Assembly: GCA_025331125.1 (NCBI GenBank)
Contig: JAOALB010000008.1
Location: forward strand, 310,001 to 374,000
DNA: 64,000 nt
Reading direction: 5' to 3'
DNA from: Mycogone perniciosa
Taxonomy: Eukaryota > Ascomycota > Sordariomycetes > Hypocreales > Hypocreaceae
Below the pieces are notes generated by a model. It saw only the letters and a list, made by a program, of their open reading frames with translations. It was not told the origin of the DNA and searched no databases. Below, piece after piece: positions 22,107-33,060 of this stretch; positions within the stretch are counted from its first letter, which is position 1, and each line of letters opens with the position of its first letter. A program made the position numbers and the translations under genes.

Positions 22107-24500
22107 CTATTTACTTTCCAATGCTTCGGCAATCCAGGCTGCCTGGATTGCACTGACCTTCTTCGCATAGTTCTTGTTGGTGTACACATGCTCCAGGAAC
22201 ATGATGGCCTCCTTCTTTTGCCCATGCATGACACTGGAGGGGTGGATTGCAACTACGTGTTTGCCGTTGACAGTCACAAAGCTCCCATCTGGCGCTAGCA
22301 TGGCCGTCTTCATCGCGAACCCTCGGAGAAAGCACTTCAACACCGCTTCGGCTCTTTCGGGATGCACCGGCGTGAATGGTTGTGGGTCCGGTGCTGGTGT
22401 CTCCGATAAAAGCTTCTCCTTCAGGCACATCCCTCGAAGCTGCCTACGAATGTTCAGGGCTTGCTTCATGTTGCGAAGGTTCATCTTGCGCTTCCTGCAC
22501 CATTCATTTCTGTCCGAATTCTCCGCCGTGTACTGCTGCATTGCCGTGAGATATGTGATAATGTCACCCTCTCGGCGTTGGAGTTCCTTGCGAGATGCCT
22601 CAATCTCCTCTGCTCCTTCCTCCGATTGAACGTGTATAAAAATATCCTCTCCGGATGTAATGCATGAGATGATGTCGATCGCCTCGAGGACGCAGTCGAA
22701 TTCGGGGTTTGCTGCTGCCAGCAGGACTGCCCCAAGAGGGGCGGACACTGGAAATCTAGCCATGCTTTCTCCAGCAGGAGTAATGCTTCCATCATCATTG
22801 AGTGCTCCTAGAAAATGCAAATGTAGGAGTGCCTTCTCAATGGCCTCAGTTTCCGGAGCATCCATCAAGGGAAATGTAAGTACGTCTTGTATCCCGCGAG
22901 CCTTCATGGTTAGAACTGCCCCAAGAACATCGTTGCGCAGAATCTCGGGTAAGTCGGACTCCTGCAGCGTGCTGAACGCGCCCTCTGTGTACAACCTGAA
23001 GCATTTTCCTGGCCCCTCACGACCAGCTCGGCCAGTACGCTGTACGGCCGACGATTTGGAGATAGGTTTGGCTAGCAGGGATTCCATGCCAAGTCGTGGT
23101 CGATACTGCTTCACCTTGGCTTTACCGCAGTCGACCACATACCTTACACCAGGAACTGTAACAGATGTCTCAGCAATGTTGGTGGCTAACACAATCTTTC
23201 TCGTGAATGCCGACTTGACAGGCTGGAAGGCCTCCCGCTGGGCTTCAATCGAGAGTTGGCCGTATAGGGGTATGACCTTGATCTTGGGCACGTTGGATGC
23301 GAGAGTCGTAGCATATTCCTCAACCAACCGCTGTGCTGATTCAATTTCTTCCTGGCCCGTAAGAAAAGCCAGAATATCGCCGGGGAGTGGTTCTTCCACA
23401 TGGATTTTGAATATCCGTTTCAAAAGCGCATCCTGGAGATCCGCAACCGGGCGAGGCTCAAATGCTACTTCTACCGGGAATTGCCGACCTTGGATTCGAA
23501 GTTCTTTGACATGACTTGACTTCTTCTTTTCTGAAACAGGCATGTCGCTGAAGAATCTTTGAATGACGTCCACCTCCGCAGTGGCACTCATGATGATAAC
23601 CTTTAAGGGAATGCCTCCTCTCCCTGCCAGATCTCCGGCCAAAATTTGTTTCAAAAAGCCAGCGAGGAGGTCGACATCCAGACTTCTCTCATGGATCTCA
23701 TCAATAACCACAGCGCTGTACTGCCGGAGGTATGGGTCCCGTAGAAGTTCCTGAAGCAATATTCCCTCAGTCAGGAACTTGATCTTTGCACCTCTGGGTA
23801 CTTGATGGTCGAATCGAACTGAATAACCCACGAGTCCATCTGGCCTTCCCTTCCCCAGAGGAGTACCGGCTTCTTGAGAGACACGATGTGCCAATGTTGT
23901 AGCTGCAACACGTCTTGGCTGTGTAATTGCAATCGTGCCGCCAACATTCACTTCATCGTGCTGTCCAGGCAGCCTGACTTTCTGCCTCCTGCACCAAGAT
24001 TCTTGGTATAGGAACTGGGGGACTTGGGTACTTTTACCAGATCCAGTCTCACCAACAAGCACAATCACATGGTTATCTGGGTTTCGAGCGGCTGCCTGGA
24101 TCTCATTCCGATGTTGCCAGATCGGCAGCTGTTTACGGGTCTTGAGTAAGCCCTTGTCCTCGGTGCCTCTCACATTCGTTAGGTCACGATCTGCACGATG
24201 ATTATCTGGATTTGAGCGCTTCGATTGCTCCTTTCGTGGAGGATCAGTCAGTTGTTGCTGCCATTGCTGCGGTCCTTGATGACGATGCTGATGTCGTTCG
24301 TTTGAGTCTGGAGCTGTGGCTGAGACTATAGTTGAGGCCGAGGCTGAGGTTTTCGGTGTGGTCGTGTCGACTCGCTTTGGTTGAGTCGGAGCAAGATATC
24401 CTTCGAGAGAGATAGCCTTGCCTCCAATTTCGACAGCATTTGATGTCTTTCGTGTCTTCTGTCTTTTTGCGGGGCGATCCGCATCCATTGCGAAGACCAT
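22107..24500 (-). CDS. DHR2: DEAH-box RNA helicase, Dhr2-like
   Basis: Single exon, 797 residues, ATG at 24500 (MVFAMDADRPAKRQK); a second in-frame ATG at 24488 may be the real start. The first ~115 residues are basic and Gln/Thr-rich. Helicase motifs appear in order: GETGSGKST (I), TQPRRVAAT (Ia), DEIHERS (II, DEIH form), MSATAE (III), LATNIAETSVTV (V) and QRTGRAGREGPG (VI). The HA2 winged-helix and OB-fold regions follow. Length and the DEIH box fit yeast Dhr2, a nucleolar helicase needed for 18S rRNA and the small-subunit processome. The enzyme class is certain; the Dhr2 assignment is a strong family guess. Confidence 0.9.
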   Translation of the reverse strand: MVFAMDADRPAKRQKTRKTSNAVEIGGKAISLEGYLAPTQPKRVDTTTPKTSASASTIVSATAPDSNERHQHRHQGPQQWQQQLTDPPRKEQSKRSNPDNHRADRDLTNVRGTEDKGLLKTRKQLPIWQHRNEIQAAARNPDNHVIVLVGETGSGKSTQVPQFLYQESWCRRQKVRLPGQHDEVNVGGTIAITQPRRVAATTLAHRVSQEAGTPLGKGRPDGLVGYSVRFDHQVPRGAKIKFLTEGILLQELLRDPYLRQYSAVVIDEIHERSLDVDLLAGFLKQILAGDLAGRGGIPLKVIIMSATAEVDVIQRFFSDMPVSEKKKSSHVKELRIQGRQFPVEVAFEPRPVADLQDALLKRIFKIHVEEPLPGDILAFLTGQEEIESAQRLVEEYATTLASNVPKIKVIPLYGQLSIEAQREAFQPVKSAFTRKIVLATNIAETSVTVPGVRYVVDCGKAKVKQYRPRLGMESLLAKPISKSSAVQRTGRAGREGPGKCFRLYTEGAFSTLQESDLPEILRNDVLGAVLTMKARGIQDVLTFPLMDAPETEAIEKALLHLHFLGALNDDGSITPAGESMARFPVSAPLGAVLLAAANPEFDCVLEAIDIISCITSGEDIFIHVQSEEGAEEIEASRKELQRREGDIITYLTAMQQYTAENSDRNEWCRKRKMNLRNMKQALNIRRQLRGMCLKEKLLSETPAPDPQPFTPVHPERAEAVLKCFLRGFAMKTAMLAPDGSFVTVNGKHVVAIHPSSVMHGQKKEAIMFLEHVYTNKNYAKKVSAIQAAWIAEALESK

Positions 24501-25246
24501 ACTGCCACGATAGAACAGAAGGGGTTCCGTAAAGCACAGCAGCTAGCACGTTCACGACCTGAAGATATCCAAAAGTTTTCGTGATGGACAAGTACTCCTC
24601 GGTAGGACTATAGTGGTCCGTGCACTTACCTATAAACATGTACTCCGCCGCCCGTACTTCCCTTGCACTCCTACTCGTATCGCTACAACTACTAGTACTA
24701 GTACTTATGCTCTTGAATCAACGAGTTCATTCTAGGATAACTACTAATATCTATCAAGTACACTTAAACCCATAGATTGCCCAAATAGAGAGATTAGTGG
24801 CTAAATACTATAGTGCGTGATCTGATCTTTTAGTCACTTTCTACGGGTTGGTGCATCATGGCCAAGACTGGTTGAAACAGATCTCTTGTGTATCATAATT
24901 GTGAGCTGGATTGCATCCCAATAAAGCAGTGGTGTTTGAGAAAGCAGTCGAGATATTTAGTATTAGTACTCAGAATGTCTTCTAAATGTATGTTTGTTCA
25001 ACTTGGCGCATCATTTCCTGGAGAACTTTCCATCATAAAACCCGGACCAGAACAAAGTACCTCATAACTCTTAATAATTGTTCGTGATGGTAACCGAAGG
25101 GTTCTCTTTATAGACCAACCAGGCGGTTTGGAGACTGGGTGGCAAGTCCTTTGAAGAGACTGTTTACTGTGGATCATCGTCGCGATGAGCTGCCGCTATA
25201 CATGCATGGAGTTGTCCTGAATCTAAACTCCGAAGTCACCCTTATC
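24501..25246. other. Intergenic: DHR2 upstream and SEC9 3' flank
   Basis: 746 bp, AT-rich around 24720-24990, with CTACTAGTACTAGTAC-type palindromic sequence at about 24690. Presumed promoter of DHR2. No ORF of note. Confidence 0.5.
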
Positions 25247-26609
25247 TCACTTGATGCGAGCCAGCCGCTCTCTGTTCATTCGGGTAGCATCATCAACCGC
25301 GTCACTCTGTAGGAAACGTCAGTCATTGTGAAACAGTCTTGTAAAAAGGAAATAATGAAATGCGCACCTTGTTCATAATCCTATCGATCTGCTTGTTCTG
25401 AGCATCCACCTCTTGGCCAATCGCTCGGCCCACCATATTCATCATCTTTACCTGTCCCTCCAGCTCGTCGAGGCCTTCGTCAATCTGGTCCTCGAGCTCA
25501 TCGGCGCCTTCCTCGTCCTCGAGATTAAATTTTCCGTAGTCTTTCTTGCGGGATTGTTGTCGTGACCCTCCAGCAGATCCGATTTGCCGCATGTTCGACT
25601 CCATTCGCTGGGTTGCAGAAAAGCCGTCACGACGGGTAGTTTCCCGCTGCTCCCGTTCCGTTCGGTGGCGAGCTATGACTTCCTCGTCCGCCCTTGCTTG
25701 GCGTTGCTTGGACGTAAACGGATTCCCCACGTGGATCGCAAACATACTTCCATTGAGTGTCTTCAGCTCCGCTGCCCTGTCCTGGGCGACTTTGTTCTGA
25801 TTGGCTGCAAGGTCGAGATTCTTCTCTGTGTTGTGCAATCGTTCTCCCTGAGCACCTAAACGGGCTAGAGTGGCACGCCCGACTTCGTTGGCCTGTCTAG
25901 CCATCTGGACTGAACGCGAGACCGAGGCGACGCTTTCCTGTTGCACTTGCTTCTTCTCAGCAAGTATAGCTTGATAATCCGCCTCTTCCTGCTCGTCAGC
26001 TGTAAGCTCCCGCTGCTCGCCGTAGCCACCATAAGAGCCACTGGCTGCGCCTGGCTGGCCGTAAGAGGAGCTGGAGGCTGGGGTAGACTGTTGCTTCTGC
26101 TCGTATCGTTCTTGGGCACCAGCGAACAGAGCATCTCTGTTGCTGTCCGGTGTATCGTTCGCCCGTCCGAACCCGCCATACCCTCCAGGCCCTCTGACTC
26201 CAGCTGATGGCGCGTTGTTACGACCTGAGTTAGGCCCGCTTTCGTATCGGTTGGAGCCGTAACCGCCACCTGAACCGTACCGATCGGCGCCGTATCCTGA
26301 CGATGGAGGAGCACCATAACTACCGCCGTTCGGTCCTGGTGAGGCTGAGCCGTAAGCATTGCCAGATGGAGCGGGAGGCGCTTGAGGAGGGCCTCCGGGT
26401 CGAAAACCGTTGCCCTGTCCAGCAGGGGGTTGCTGGTAAGGGCTCACGTTCGCATACTTTGCTTGGTCTGCATATGGATCGTTGGTCCCTTGGTTGGCGT
26501 AGGGGTTATCTGACGGAGGGACCACTGAGCTCTTCTTCCGGCTTCCGAAAAGGGCGTTTCGAGCATCTTCGCCATCGTCGCTTTTTTTCCCGAACCCAAA
26601 TTTCTTCAT
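25247..26609 (-). CDS. SEC9: t-SNARE Sec9 (SNAP-25 family)
   Basis: Two exons, 26609-25368 and 25306-25247, 433 residues. The intron (GTGCGC..TACAG, phase 0) must be removed to reach the true C-terminus: NKSDAVDDATRMNRERLARIK; unspliced reading ends in an unrelated tail. The first ~195 residues are Gly/Ser/Pro/Tyr-rich and probably disordered. The Qb SNARE helix lies about residues 205-275 (VASVSRSVQMARQANEVG...). The Qc helix fills the last ~75 (DELEDQIDEGLDELEGQ...). No palmitoylated Cys cluster is seen between the helices, as in yeast Sec9. Family role: partner of Sso syntaxins and Snc at the plasma membrane in exocytosis and hyphal growth. Confidence 0.92.
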
Positions 26610-27406
26610 TGTGCACTGCAGTGGAAAACAAGAATTGGTAGTTGATCGTGATGTGAAAGGAGTTGGGAGTTATGCCTTCGTAGTACTCCGTACTTCGTAG
26701 ACGGAGGAACATGGAAGTGTGGCAAGGCCCTGCTACTCACAGCGTTTCAATGGCTGATAGTATCTATTAATAGGCACGGGGAGATCTGTACTCTGTACTC
26801 CGTATGAAGTACTTCGTTGTTCGTACAGGTACAAGGCAGCTCTAGCCACTACCCTCACACACTGTGCTCCGACAACCTGCGGTGTACCAATAGCTAGGTA
26901 CTCAGCCCTTCAGCTGAGATGTCCATTGATTTGGTTTGAAGGACATCCCCTGATGTCGCGTCGCCTGTCGGGCTAAGATAGGAGTACTGTGCGAATGCAA
27001 GCCCCCAGTACGAAGTACACACCATACTTGGCACTCATCATCATTCTCCTCCAGTCGGTGAAAGTGTTGCATTATGCGACTCTCCATTAAGAGTCATCGG
27101 GAGTCGGTCCTGCCCGATGCGTCAATCATCGATTAAATCTCCTCATACATAAAACCTCTTTTCTTGTTTAACTCAACCTATTAGCTGAGTCACAGCTCAG
27201 CAGCGCTGTACCAACGATAGGTTCATTTAATCACAATCAACGGACAAGCCGCCCGTCGCCCCATACTGGCCTCTCTCATTACGCCAATCATTCATCACAA
27301 TGATACCCCGGGAACAGATGCATTTTCTTGGAATCAACATCATAGCAGTGTATTCCTCACCAATATTAATAACCTGAACACCCCGATCCTTTTCTATCAT
27401 CTTACT
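26610..27406. other. Divergent promoter region, SEC9 / GTPase gene
   Basis: 797 bp. TACTCCGTACTTCG-type motifs lie close to SEC9 (about 26683-26700 and 26795-26830) and near 27008. A CCAAT box is at about 27282 before the GTPase gene. No ORF of note. Confidence 0.5.
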
Positions 27407-30004
27407 ATGGCTTCTGTATTTACCTACGATCCCGACCCTCCGAGGGTGTCATCTCCGTGGATTTTCCCCGACGATTCAGCTGGCTTAAGTTCCAAGGACT
27501 GTTTGACTCCTGTGACGATTAAAGCGCAGCCTGGCTTGCTGTCCGAGTATGGGGTTACAAAGTTGCAAGCAGAGCCCCAAGATGGCCCGACTGAGTACAA
27601 ACTCCACTTGCTACTGCGACCAAGACGAACATATAGTCATATGAGTACTATCGGCCAGGACGGCAGAAATAATCGGCCTCAGATGGGGGACACCCCGGTC
27701 CCAACTTCTGCTCCCACAGCGTCAAATCAACCGCGCCAGCAACGACTTCAGCATCTGACCACCCAGTTGCTTTGGCGCTTGCAACAGTCCTCTCCGTATC
27801 ATGCTTCGAGCTCAAGGGAATTGACAATTCCCAAGCTACCAGATGACAGTGTCGACCTTAAATCGGCGGTCCAGTTTGGAAACCTTGTTCCGGGACTCGA
27901 GGAGTCGAGGGGAGCGCTGTATGAGATTGGCGTATCCGATGACGGAACCCTCGTCGGACTCACCAAAGATGAGATGGATGAAAGCATTGCTACGCTGAGG
28001 GTCATGGCTGCAAGCCTTGGGTGTTGTGTTGATGTCGTTCGTATGGTGATTGTGGGAGAGTGCGAATGGATCGAAACGGCGGAGCTGATTGATAACGCTG
28101 CATCGAGCCCAGCTCAGGTTTCAAAACAGGGGAAGCTGTGGGTAGGTGAAGCCCTGGTAAAACCGAACCTCGGACTGCGAGACCATTCTCCTCATAATAG
28201 AGGGAATCACGACGAGTCCATAGCCACAACGGCCCCTCAGTCCTCTGCACCAGTTGCAACACCAAGCCGTGGAAGCTCTACAACACCACAGCTGCGGGTG
28301 ACGTTGACAGGCCCTACAACATCTGGCAAGTCGAGCTTATTAGGAACCCTATCCACCGGCACGCTGGACAATGGCAGAGGAAAAAGCCGTCTAAGCCTTC
28401 TGAGGCATCGCCACGAAATGGCTTCCGGTGTAACCAGTTCAATTGCCCAGGAGCTCATTGGATACAAGGAAACGACCATCCTGAATTTTTCTCATGGCAA
28501 TATCGAGTCCTGGATTGACATCCATGATTACTCTGAAAAGGGGAGACTCGTGTTTGTGTCTGACTCTGGTGGCCATCCGAGATACCGGCGCACTGTTCTG
28601 CGTGGGCTGATGAACTGGGCACCGCACTGGAGTATTCTTTGCATTGCTGCGGATGACGCAGAGGTGTCTTCAAGCGGTTATGGTATAACTTCGCCTAATG
28701 ATGTCGGCAGCATTGATCTCATCAAAGTTCATCTCACCCTGTCACTCAAATTGAATGTGCCAATGGCTGTTGTCATTACCAAGTTGGATCTTGCATCCAA
28801 GGTGAGCTTGCAAAAAAACATGGTCAAAATTCTAGCTGCCATAAAAGATGCTGGTCGCATACCAAAAATTCTTCAACCCGATCAACGTCGACATGATCAA
28901 CTAGAAGAAATACCACAAGAAGATTACGATAAGGTACAGATTGTCATCGAGATGATATCTGAAAGCGGAAGCTTGACGAAGTATGTTCCAATAGTGCTCA
29001 CAAGCGCTCTGAAGGGCACCGGTATTGGCCTGATTCATGCTCTTTTGGGGGGCTTGCCCATACCTCCAGCTCCGACATCCCGCGACTATATCGGAATGGC
29101 CCTGAACCCGGAACAGCCAAAGTGCCTGTTCCATATTGATGACACATTCGCCCTACCGGCTCCATATGGAGCCTCAACAGGGGACTTTGAACAAAGAGCC
29201 CACCGAGGTATTGTTGTATCCGGCCATGTTCGTTTCGGTAGCTTCTCTGTCGGGGACACAATTGTAGTAGGGCCATTCCCCTCCGATGACGATGATTCTC
29301 GCGGTTTAGCCCCGGAAGACAGGCCATCGCCTGGCGGCTACGGCCTGTCCATTTCACACCCGTCATCGGCAGAACTTGCCCGCATAGCCATGAAGAATGC
29401 CGTGTCAGCATCTACGATTGTGGGCGAGTGGCATAATGCGCGGATTGTCAGCATTCGCAACCTTCGGTTACCTGTTCGAACTCTAGAAGCTGGCCAGGCC
29501 GGCTCGATAGGCCTTGTCATCGAGACAGGTCAGGGCAAGTCGAGCACAAACGACGAAATGTCCCGGATCCGTAGAGGTATGGTCATCGCAATACCTTCCA
29601 AGCACATGCTCGATGTAGGGATATCTCTTCAAGCTGCTAGCGGCTTTACGGCAACGTTCAATGATGCCACGACCCAGTCTTTGTCTGTGGGATCATTTGT
29701 CAATGTGTTCATTGCCTGCGTGAGGGCAGCAGCCCGCATTCTTCGTGTGTCTCCTCGGCAGCAGGTCACGCTTGAAATTACTACAAGTGATGAAATAGAT
29801 ATATTCAGCCTAAATGAAGAGATGGAAGACTCGGTCACCAATGAACCTCCTTTGGCAGAAGCTAAGATTGAGGTCTCGCTGGAATTGCTCCATAATCGTG
29901 AATGGGTCGAATTGGGTTCCCAGGTTATAATCATGGAAGGAGGAAGCCAGGATAGGTCAGGCCTTGAAGGATATGTCGGGAAGATTACAGAGATTGTAGA
30001 CTAA
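27407..30004 (+). CDS. GTPBP1/GTPBP2-like translational GTPase
   Basis: Single exon, 865 residues, ATG at 27407 (ACTATGGCT). About 300 N-terminal residues of weak similarity precede the GTPase domain: G1 GPTTSGKSS (~residue 302), DNGRGKSRLSLLRHRHE, G2 region ASGVTSS, G3 DSGGHPRY (DxxG) and G4 TKLD (~460). Beta-barrel domains like EF-Tu domains 2 and 3 follow (GIVVSGHVRFGSFSVGDT, AGQAGSIGLVIE, GMVIAIPSKHM). The DNGRG...HRHE...SG.TSS block is the GTPBP1/2 signature, unlike EF1A or Hbs1. Animal members act in mRNA turnover and relief of stalled ribosomes; the fungal role is not known to me. The G3 loop has Ser-Gly in place of the usual Leu/Thr-Ala. Confidence 0.85.
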   Translation: MASVFTYDPDPPRVSSPWIFPDDSAGLSSKDCLTPVTIKAQPGLLSEYGVTKLQAEPQDGPTEYKLHLLLRPRRTYSHMSTIGQDGRNNRPQMGDTPVPTSAPTASNQPRQQRLQHLTTQLLWRLQQSSPYHASSSRELTIPKLPDDSVDLKSAVQFGNLVPGLEESRGALYEIGVSDDGTLVGLTKDEMDESIATLRVMAASLGCCVDVVRMVIVGECEWIETAELIDNAASSPAQVSKQGKLWVGEALVKPNLGLRDHSPHNRGNHDESIATTAPQSSAPVATPSRGSSTTPQLRVTLTGPTTSGKSSLLGTLSTGTLDNGRGKSRLSLLRHRHEMASGVTSSIAQELIGYKETTILNFSHGNIESWIDIHDYSEKGRLVFVSDSGGHPRYRRTVLRGLMNWAPHWSILCIAADDAEVSSSGYGITSPNDVGSIDLIKVHLTLSLKLNVPMAVVITKLDLASKVSLQKNMVKILAAIKDAGRIPKILQPDQRRHDQLEEIPQEDYDKVQIVIEMISESGSLTKYVPIVLTSALKGTGIGLIHALLGGLPIPPAPTSRDYIGMALNPEQPKCLFHIDDTFALPAPYGASTGDFEQRAHRGIVVSGHVRFGSFSVGDTIVVGPFPSDDDDSRGLAPEDRPSPGGYGLSISHPSSAELARIAMKNAVSASTIVGEWHNARIVSIRNLRLPVRTLEAGQAGSIGLVIETGQGKSSTNDEMSRIRRGMVIAIPSKHMLDVGISLQAASGFTATFNDATTQSLSVGSFVNVFIACVRAAARILRVSPRQQVTLEITTSDEIDIFSLNEEMEDSVTNEPPLAEAKIEVSLELLHNREWVELGSQVIIMEGGSQDRSGLEGYVGKITEIVD

Positions 30005-30170
30005 TAATAATCATGGTTTAACATGCTGTATGGAGATAGCCAGCGATGTTGCTATTCAAAGACAGCGATGGGGCTGCTCAGATAGGATTTTCATCACAAC
30101 ATCAGGGAAACCTCTTGTTTTTATTTGGAAGCCCATTGTGCCTGATCCACTCCGTAATACATATGCTACC

Positions 30171-30597
30171 TCATGCCCTTACCAATCCATAAAACAGTGT
30201 CCATGTCAATATAAACCCAGATAAGCCACTGAACAGCCCACTTGCCCAGAGCTCCAAGGAACTGCGGTAATAGCGGCCGGTGTCGAAAAGAGAGCGACCT
30301 TCGACTAGAGAGTCAGGTGCTATCTGAATAACGTAGAAGAGGAGGGTGGTAATGATGGAAAAGACGACGTAAATGAAGAATCCATCGTACGACTCGAGGC
30401 CAAGGATACCAGCGCTGACGCCGAAAAGTGACGCAGTTAAGCTGTGTAGGTTGGATAGTGTCTAGAAGAGGGTATGGGTTAGATGCCAAGTAGTCACGAT
30501 GCGACACTGGACGGTTGGGTATGTCACGCACCTTGGAGTTGTGCAGGACAGACTCTTGGACAATGGGATGAATCTGATATTCCTGTTCGGACAACAT
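30171..30597 (-). CDS. EMC6: ER membrane protein complex subunit 6 (EMC6)
   Basis: Two exons, 30597-30532 and 30461-30171, 118 residues. The 70-bp intron has a CTAAC branch and CTAG acceptor. The N-terminus is MLSEQEYQIHPIVQESVLHN, and splicing joins NSK to TLSNLHSLTASLFGV, a family hallmark. There are three hydrophobic segments: LFGVSAGILGLESYDGFF, YVVFSIITTLLFYVI and the end segment GLSGFILTWTLFYGLVRA. This is the Rab5-interacting (Rab5ip) fold. The EMC inserts tail-anchored and multipass proteins into the ER membrane. EMC5 lies in the same window at 53.1 kb. It shares a 378-bp divergent region with HEM12. Confidence 0.93.
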
Positions 30598-30975
30598 TGC
30601 TGGAGAACGACGCGGAGGCTAATCGTAGGTTGTGGATTGTGCGCACGGCGAGAGTTGAGGGCGCGTTGATTAGCACAGACTTGGAGCTGCTGGTCTTGGA
30701 TATCGCATGTCGGAGAAAGTTGAGGTGACGACATGCATTAGTATTACGGGTACTACTGCTATTAGTAGTACTCTGTACTTCGTAGTTACGGAGTACTGGC
30801 TGAGGAATCATGCGCGGGCCGACAGTCCCGCCTCCAGAGGTACGTACTCTGTGCTCCATACCACTCCGTATTACTTCGTACAAAAGAATGAGATTGATGG
30901 TGGGGGTTTCTGTCCTCTGTCGATAGACCTACGCAAAACGCCCATCACTAACGAAACAACCCCTCGACCAGCGCA
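30598..30975. other. Divergent promoter region, EMC6 / HEM12
   Basis: 378 bp between start codons. The centre (about 30745-30885) is packed with TACTCTGTACTTCGTAGTTACGGAGTAC-like motifs. Two upstream ATGs on the EMC6 strand (30734 and 30708) would be in the leader only if transcription starts that far up. Confidence 0.55.
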
Positions 30976-32310
30976 ATGGAGCATGCTTTCGAGCCATTGA
31001 AGAACGATCTCCTGCTCCGGGCAGCATGGGGTGGGTTGTAGATATGCGCTTTTTCGATTGTTGTGCTGAGAATGCTTGTGATGGATAGGTCAGGTCGTGG
31101 AACGCCCACCCATGTGGGTGATGCGCCAGGGTAAGCCGGATGTTGATGAATTGACCTTGTCTGCGCACTTGCAAGAAGCTGACTGAGATCCAGCGGGCCG
31201 CTATCTCCCCGAATACCATGAGGCCAAGGGCTCGCGAGACTTCTTTGAATGCTGCCGGAGCCCGGAGGTGGCGTCTGAGCTGACTTTACAACCCGTCGAG
31301 CGCTTCGCAGGGCTGCTTGACGCCGCCATCATCTTTTCTGACATCCTTGTCATCCCGCAAGCTATGGGAATGGTGGTCGAGATGGTGGACAAAAAGGGAC
31401 CGCACTTCCCGAATCCTCTCAAAACTCCGTCCGATGAGCAATATAGTCAAGTGCTCCAACGCGAGGTCAACGTGGCCTCCGAGCTTGACTATGTGTACAA
31501 AGCCATAACCCTCACCAGACAAAAGTTGGCAGGAACGGTGCCCCTCATTGGCTTCTGCGGCGCTCCTTGGACCCTGTTCTGCTATATGGTTGAGGGAGGG
31601 GGCACTAAGCTGTTTGCCCAAACTAAGACGTGGATCTACCAGTACCCAGAGGAAACCAAGAAGTTGTTGGCCAAGATCGCTGACATTTGTGTGGATCATC
31701 TGGCTTTGCAGGTGAAAGCAGGAGCACAGGTATGCTCTCAGGGAACTGACCATTATCCGTTTTGTGGAGAAAGTAGCTGACAATAGTGGCCGCAGTTGGT
31801 CATGGTGTTTGACTCATGGGCTGGGGAGCTGTCGCCTACATCATTCAAGCAATTCTCTGAGCCCTTCCTGGCACACATTGCCCAAAAGCTTCCAGAGAAG
31901 TTGCAAAGCATGGGCCTCGAAAAGGTGCCGATGACAGTCTTCCCCAAGGGCGCTTGGTATGCCCTTGACTCCGTGTGTGACTTGGGATTCAACGTGGTTG
32001 GCATGGACTGGCTGCAGGATCCTACCGAAGCTGTTCGCATCCGAGGGACACGGAACGTTGTTTTCCAGGGCAATGCGGATCCCGGGGTTCTCTATGGTTC
32101 CAAGGCTGCGATTACCGAGGCTGTGAAAGAAATGGTGAATGGTTTCTGGGTCGAAAAGAAGGGTTGGATTGCGAACTTGGGTCATGGTGAGCTATCATTC
32201 GGTTTGCGATATGAACTACTGGCTAACGAGATTTAGGTATAACTCCTGGTGTTAACCCAGATAACCTGAGGTTCTTCTTTGAAGAAATCCACCGTTTGAC
32301 CAAGTCTTAG
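30976..32310 (+). CDS. HEM12: Uroporphyrinogen decarboxylase
   Basis: Five exons: 30976-31030, 31089-31130, 31194-31729, 31796-32186 and 32237-32310, 365 residues. Junctions restore MEHAFEPLKNDLLLRAAWGQ, WVMRQAGRYLPEY (family signature 1), KAGAQLVMVFDSWAGEL and NLGHGITPGVNPDN. The 42-bp second exon is a micro-exon carrying part of the active-site motif, and the Arg of MRQAGRY is present. Length equals the usual fungal enzyme. Role: cytosolic decarboxylation of uroporphyrinogen III to coproporphyrinogen III in heme synthesis. All introns are GT..AG. For exon 2 I chose the acceptor at 31088 because it gives GQVVERPPMW; the next AG downstream would not. Confidence 0.95.
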
Positions 32311-32595
32311 GCTTTCAGGTAGATGAGAAGTAAAAGTCGTAAAGCACAAAAATGCATCGAATGTTGGTATCTAGAAACAAAAATATCCCATTCCGTGGGT
32401 TATACATGACGACGCCAGATTTTCCATACCTACCTTGATGTCGTCTCTCATTGATCCCCCAAGCATTGACCGCGCCCCAAGTAACAAAGCACATAACGCC
32501 ATATGGATAGCCCCAAGGGCCAAATCGCACGCTTTCCTATCCCATTTTCAAATATTCACATCCAAATATCCATAAGGATAAGAAACCTTACGCAA

Positions 32596-33060
32596 CTATG
32601 CCTTCTTCCCAAACAGCCAAGTCTTCTTCTTTGTAGCATCGGTCTTGTCGGTCTTATCAGTCCTCTCAGTGCTGTTATCGATGGCTTGCTCGCAGCCATG
32701 TAGTCGTGCCGGCTCGGACTCCTCATCAGTCACGAACACGTTACCGGCGCCACCACGTCCCGCGTGCTGGGCCCCGGAGCTGAATCGTCGTGGAACACTG
32801 GGAAACAGTCAAGTCAGAACGCATTTCTACCACTGGGGAGAATCTGCGCCTCATTCTTACGCTTTGACGTCCTGGCGCAGACGAGTCTCGTGAGGGTCTT
32901 TATTCTTGGCCATGTTGCCAGTGCCTCCCCGGCCCGTTGTGACGACAGCTGTCTTGAGCAATGGGGTCTCGAGATCCGATGGCTTGAGCTTCGGCGACTG
33001 GGTGGTGTCGGCCATGTTACCAGCGCCGCCGCGGCCATGAGACGCAAGTTGAGAAGCCAT
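32596..33060 (-). CDS. Small DUF3602-type protein with GRGGxGN repeats
   Basis: Two exons, 33060-32861 and 32797-32596, 133 residues, ATG at 33060. The intron GTAAGA..CCCAG is phase 2. Three copies of a short repeat are seen: HGRGGAGNMA (~residue 8), TGRGGTGNMA (~43) and AGRGGAGNVF (~80). The rest is hydrophilic, with a Lys/Thr/Asp-rich tail ending TWLFGKKA. GRGGAGN repeats are the mark of the fungal DUF3602 family, whose function is unknown to me. No membrane segment or signal peptide is seen. It converges on HEM12 (285 bp). Confidence 0.8.

Noticed and set aside
22660..23514. 284-codon plus-strand frame opposite DHR2
   Set aside because: Antisense shadow of conserved helicase motifs.
30670..30708. 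12-codon upstream ORF before EMC6
   Set aside because: The transcription start is unknown, and a second ATG further up (30734) would overlap the real start, so the leader is probably shorter.
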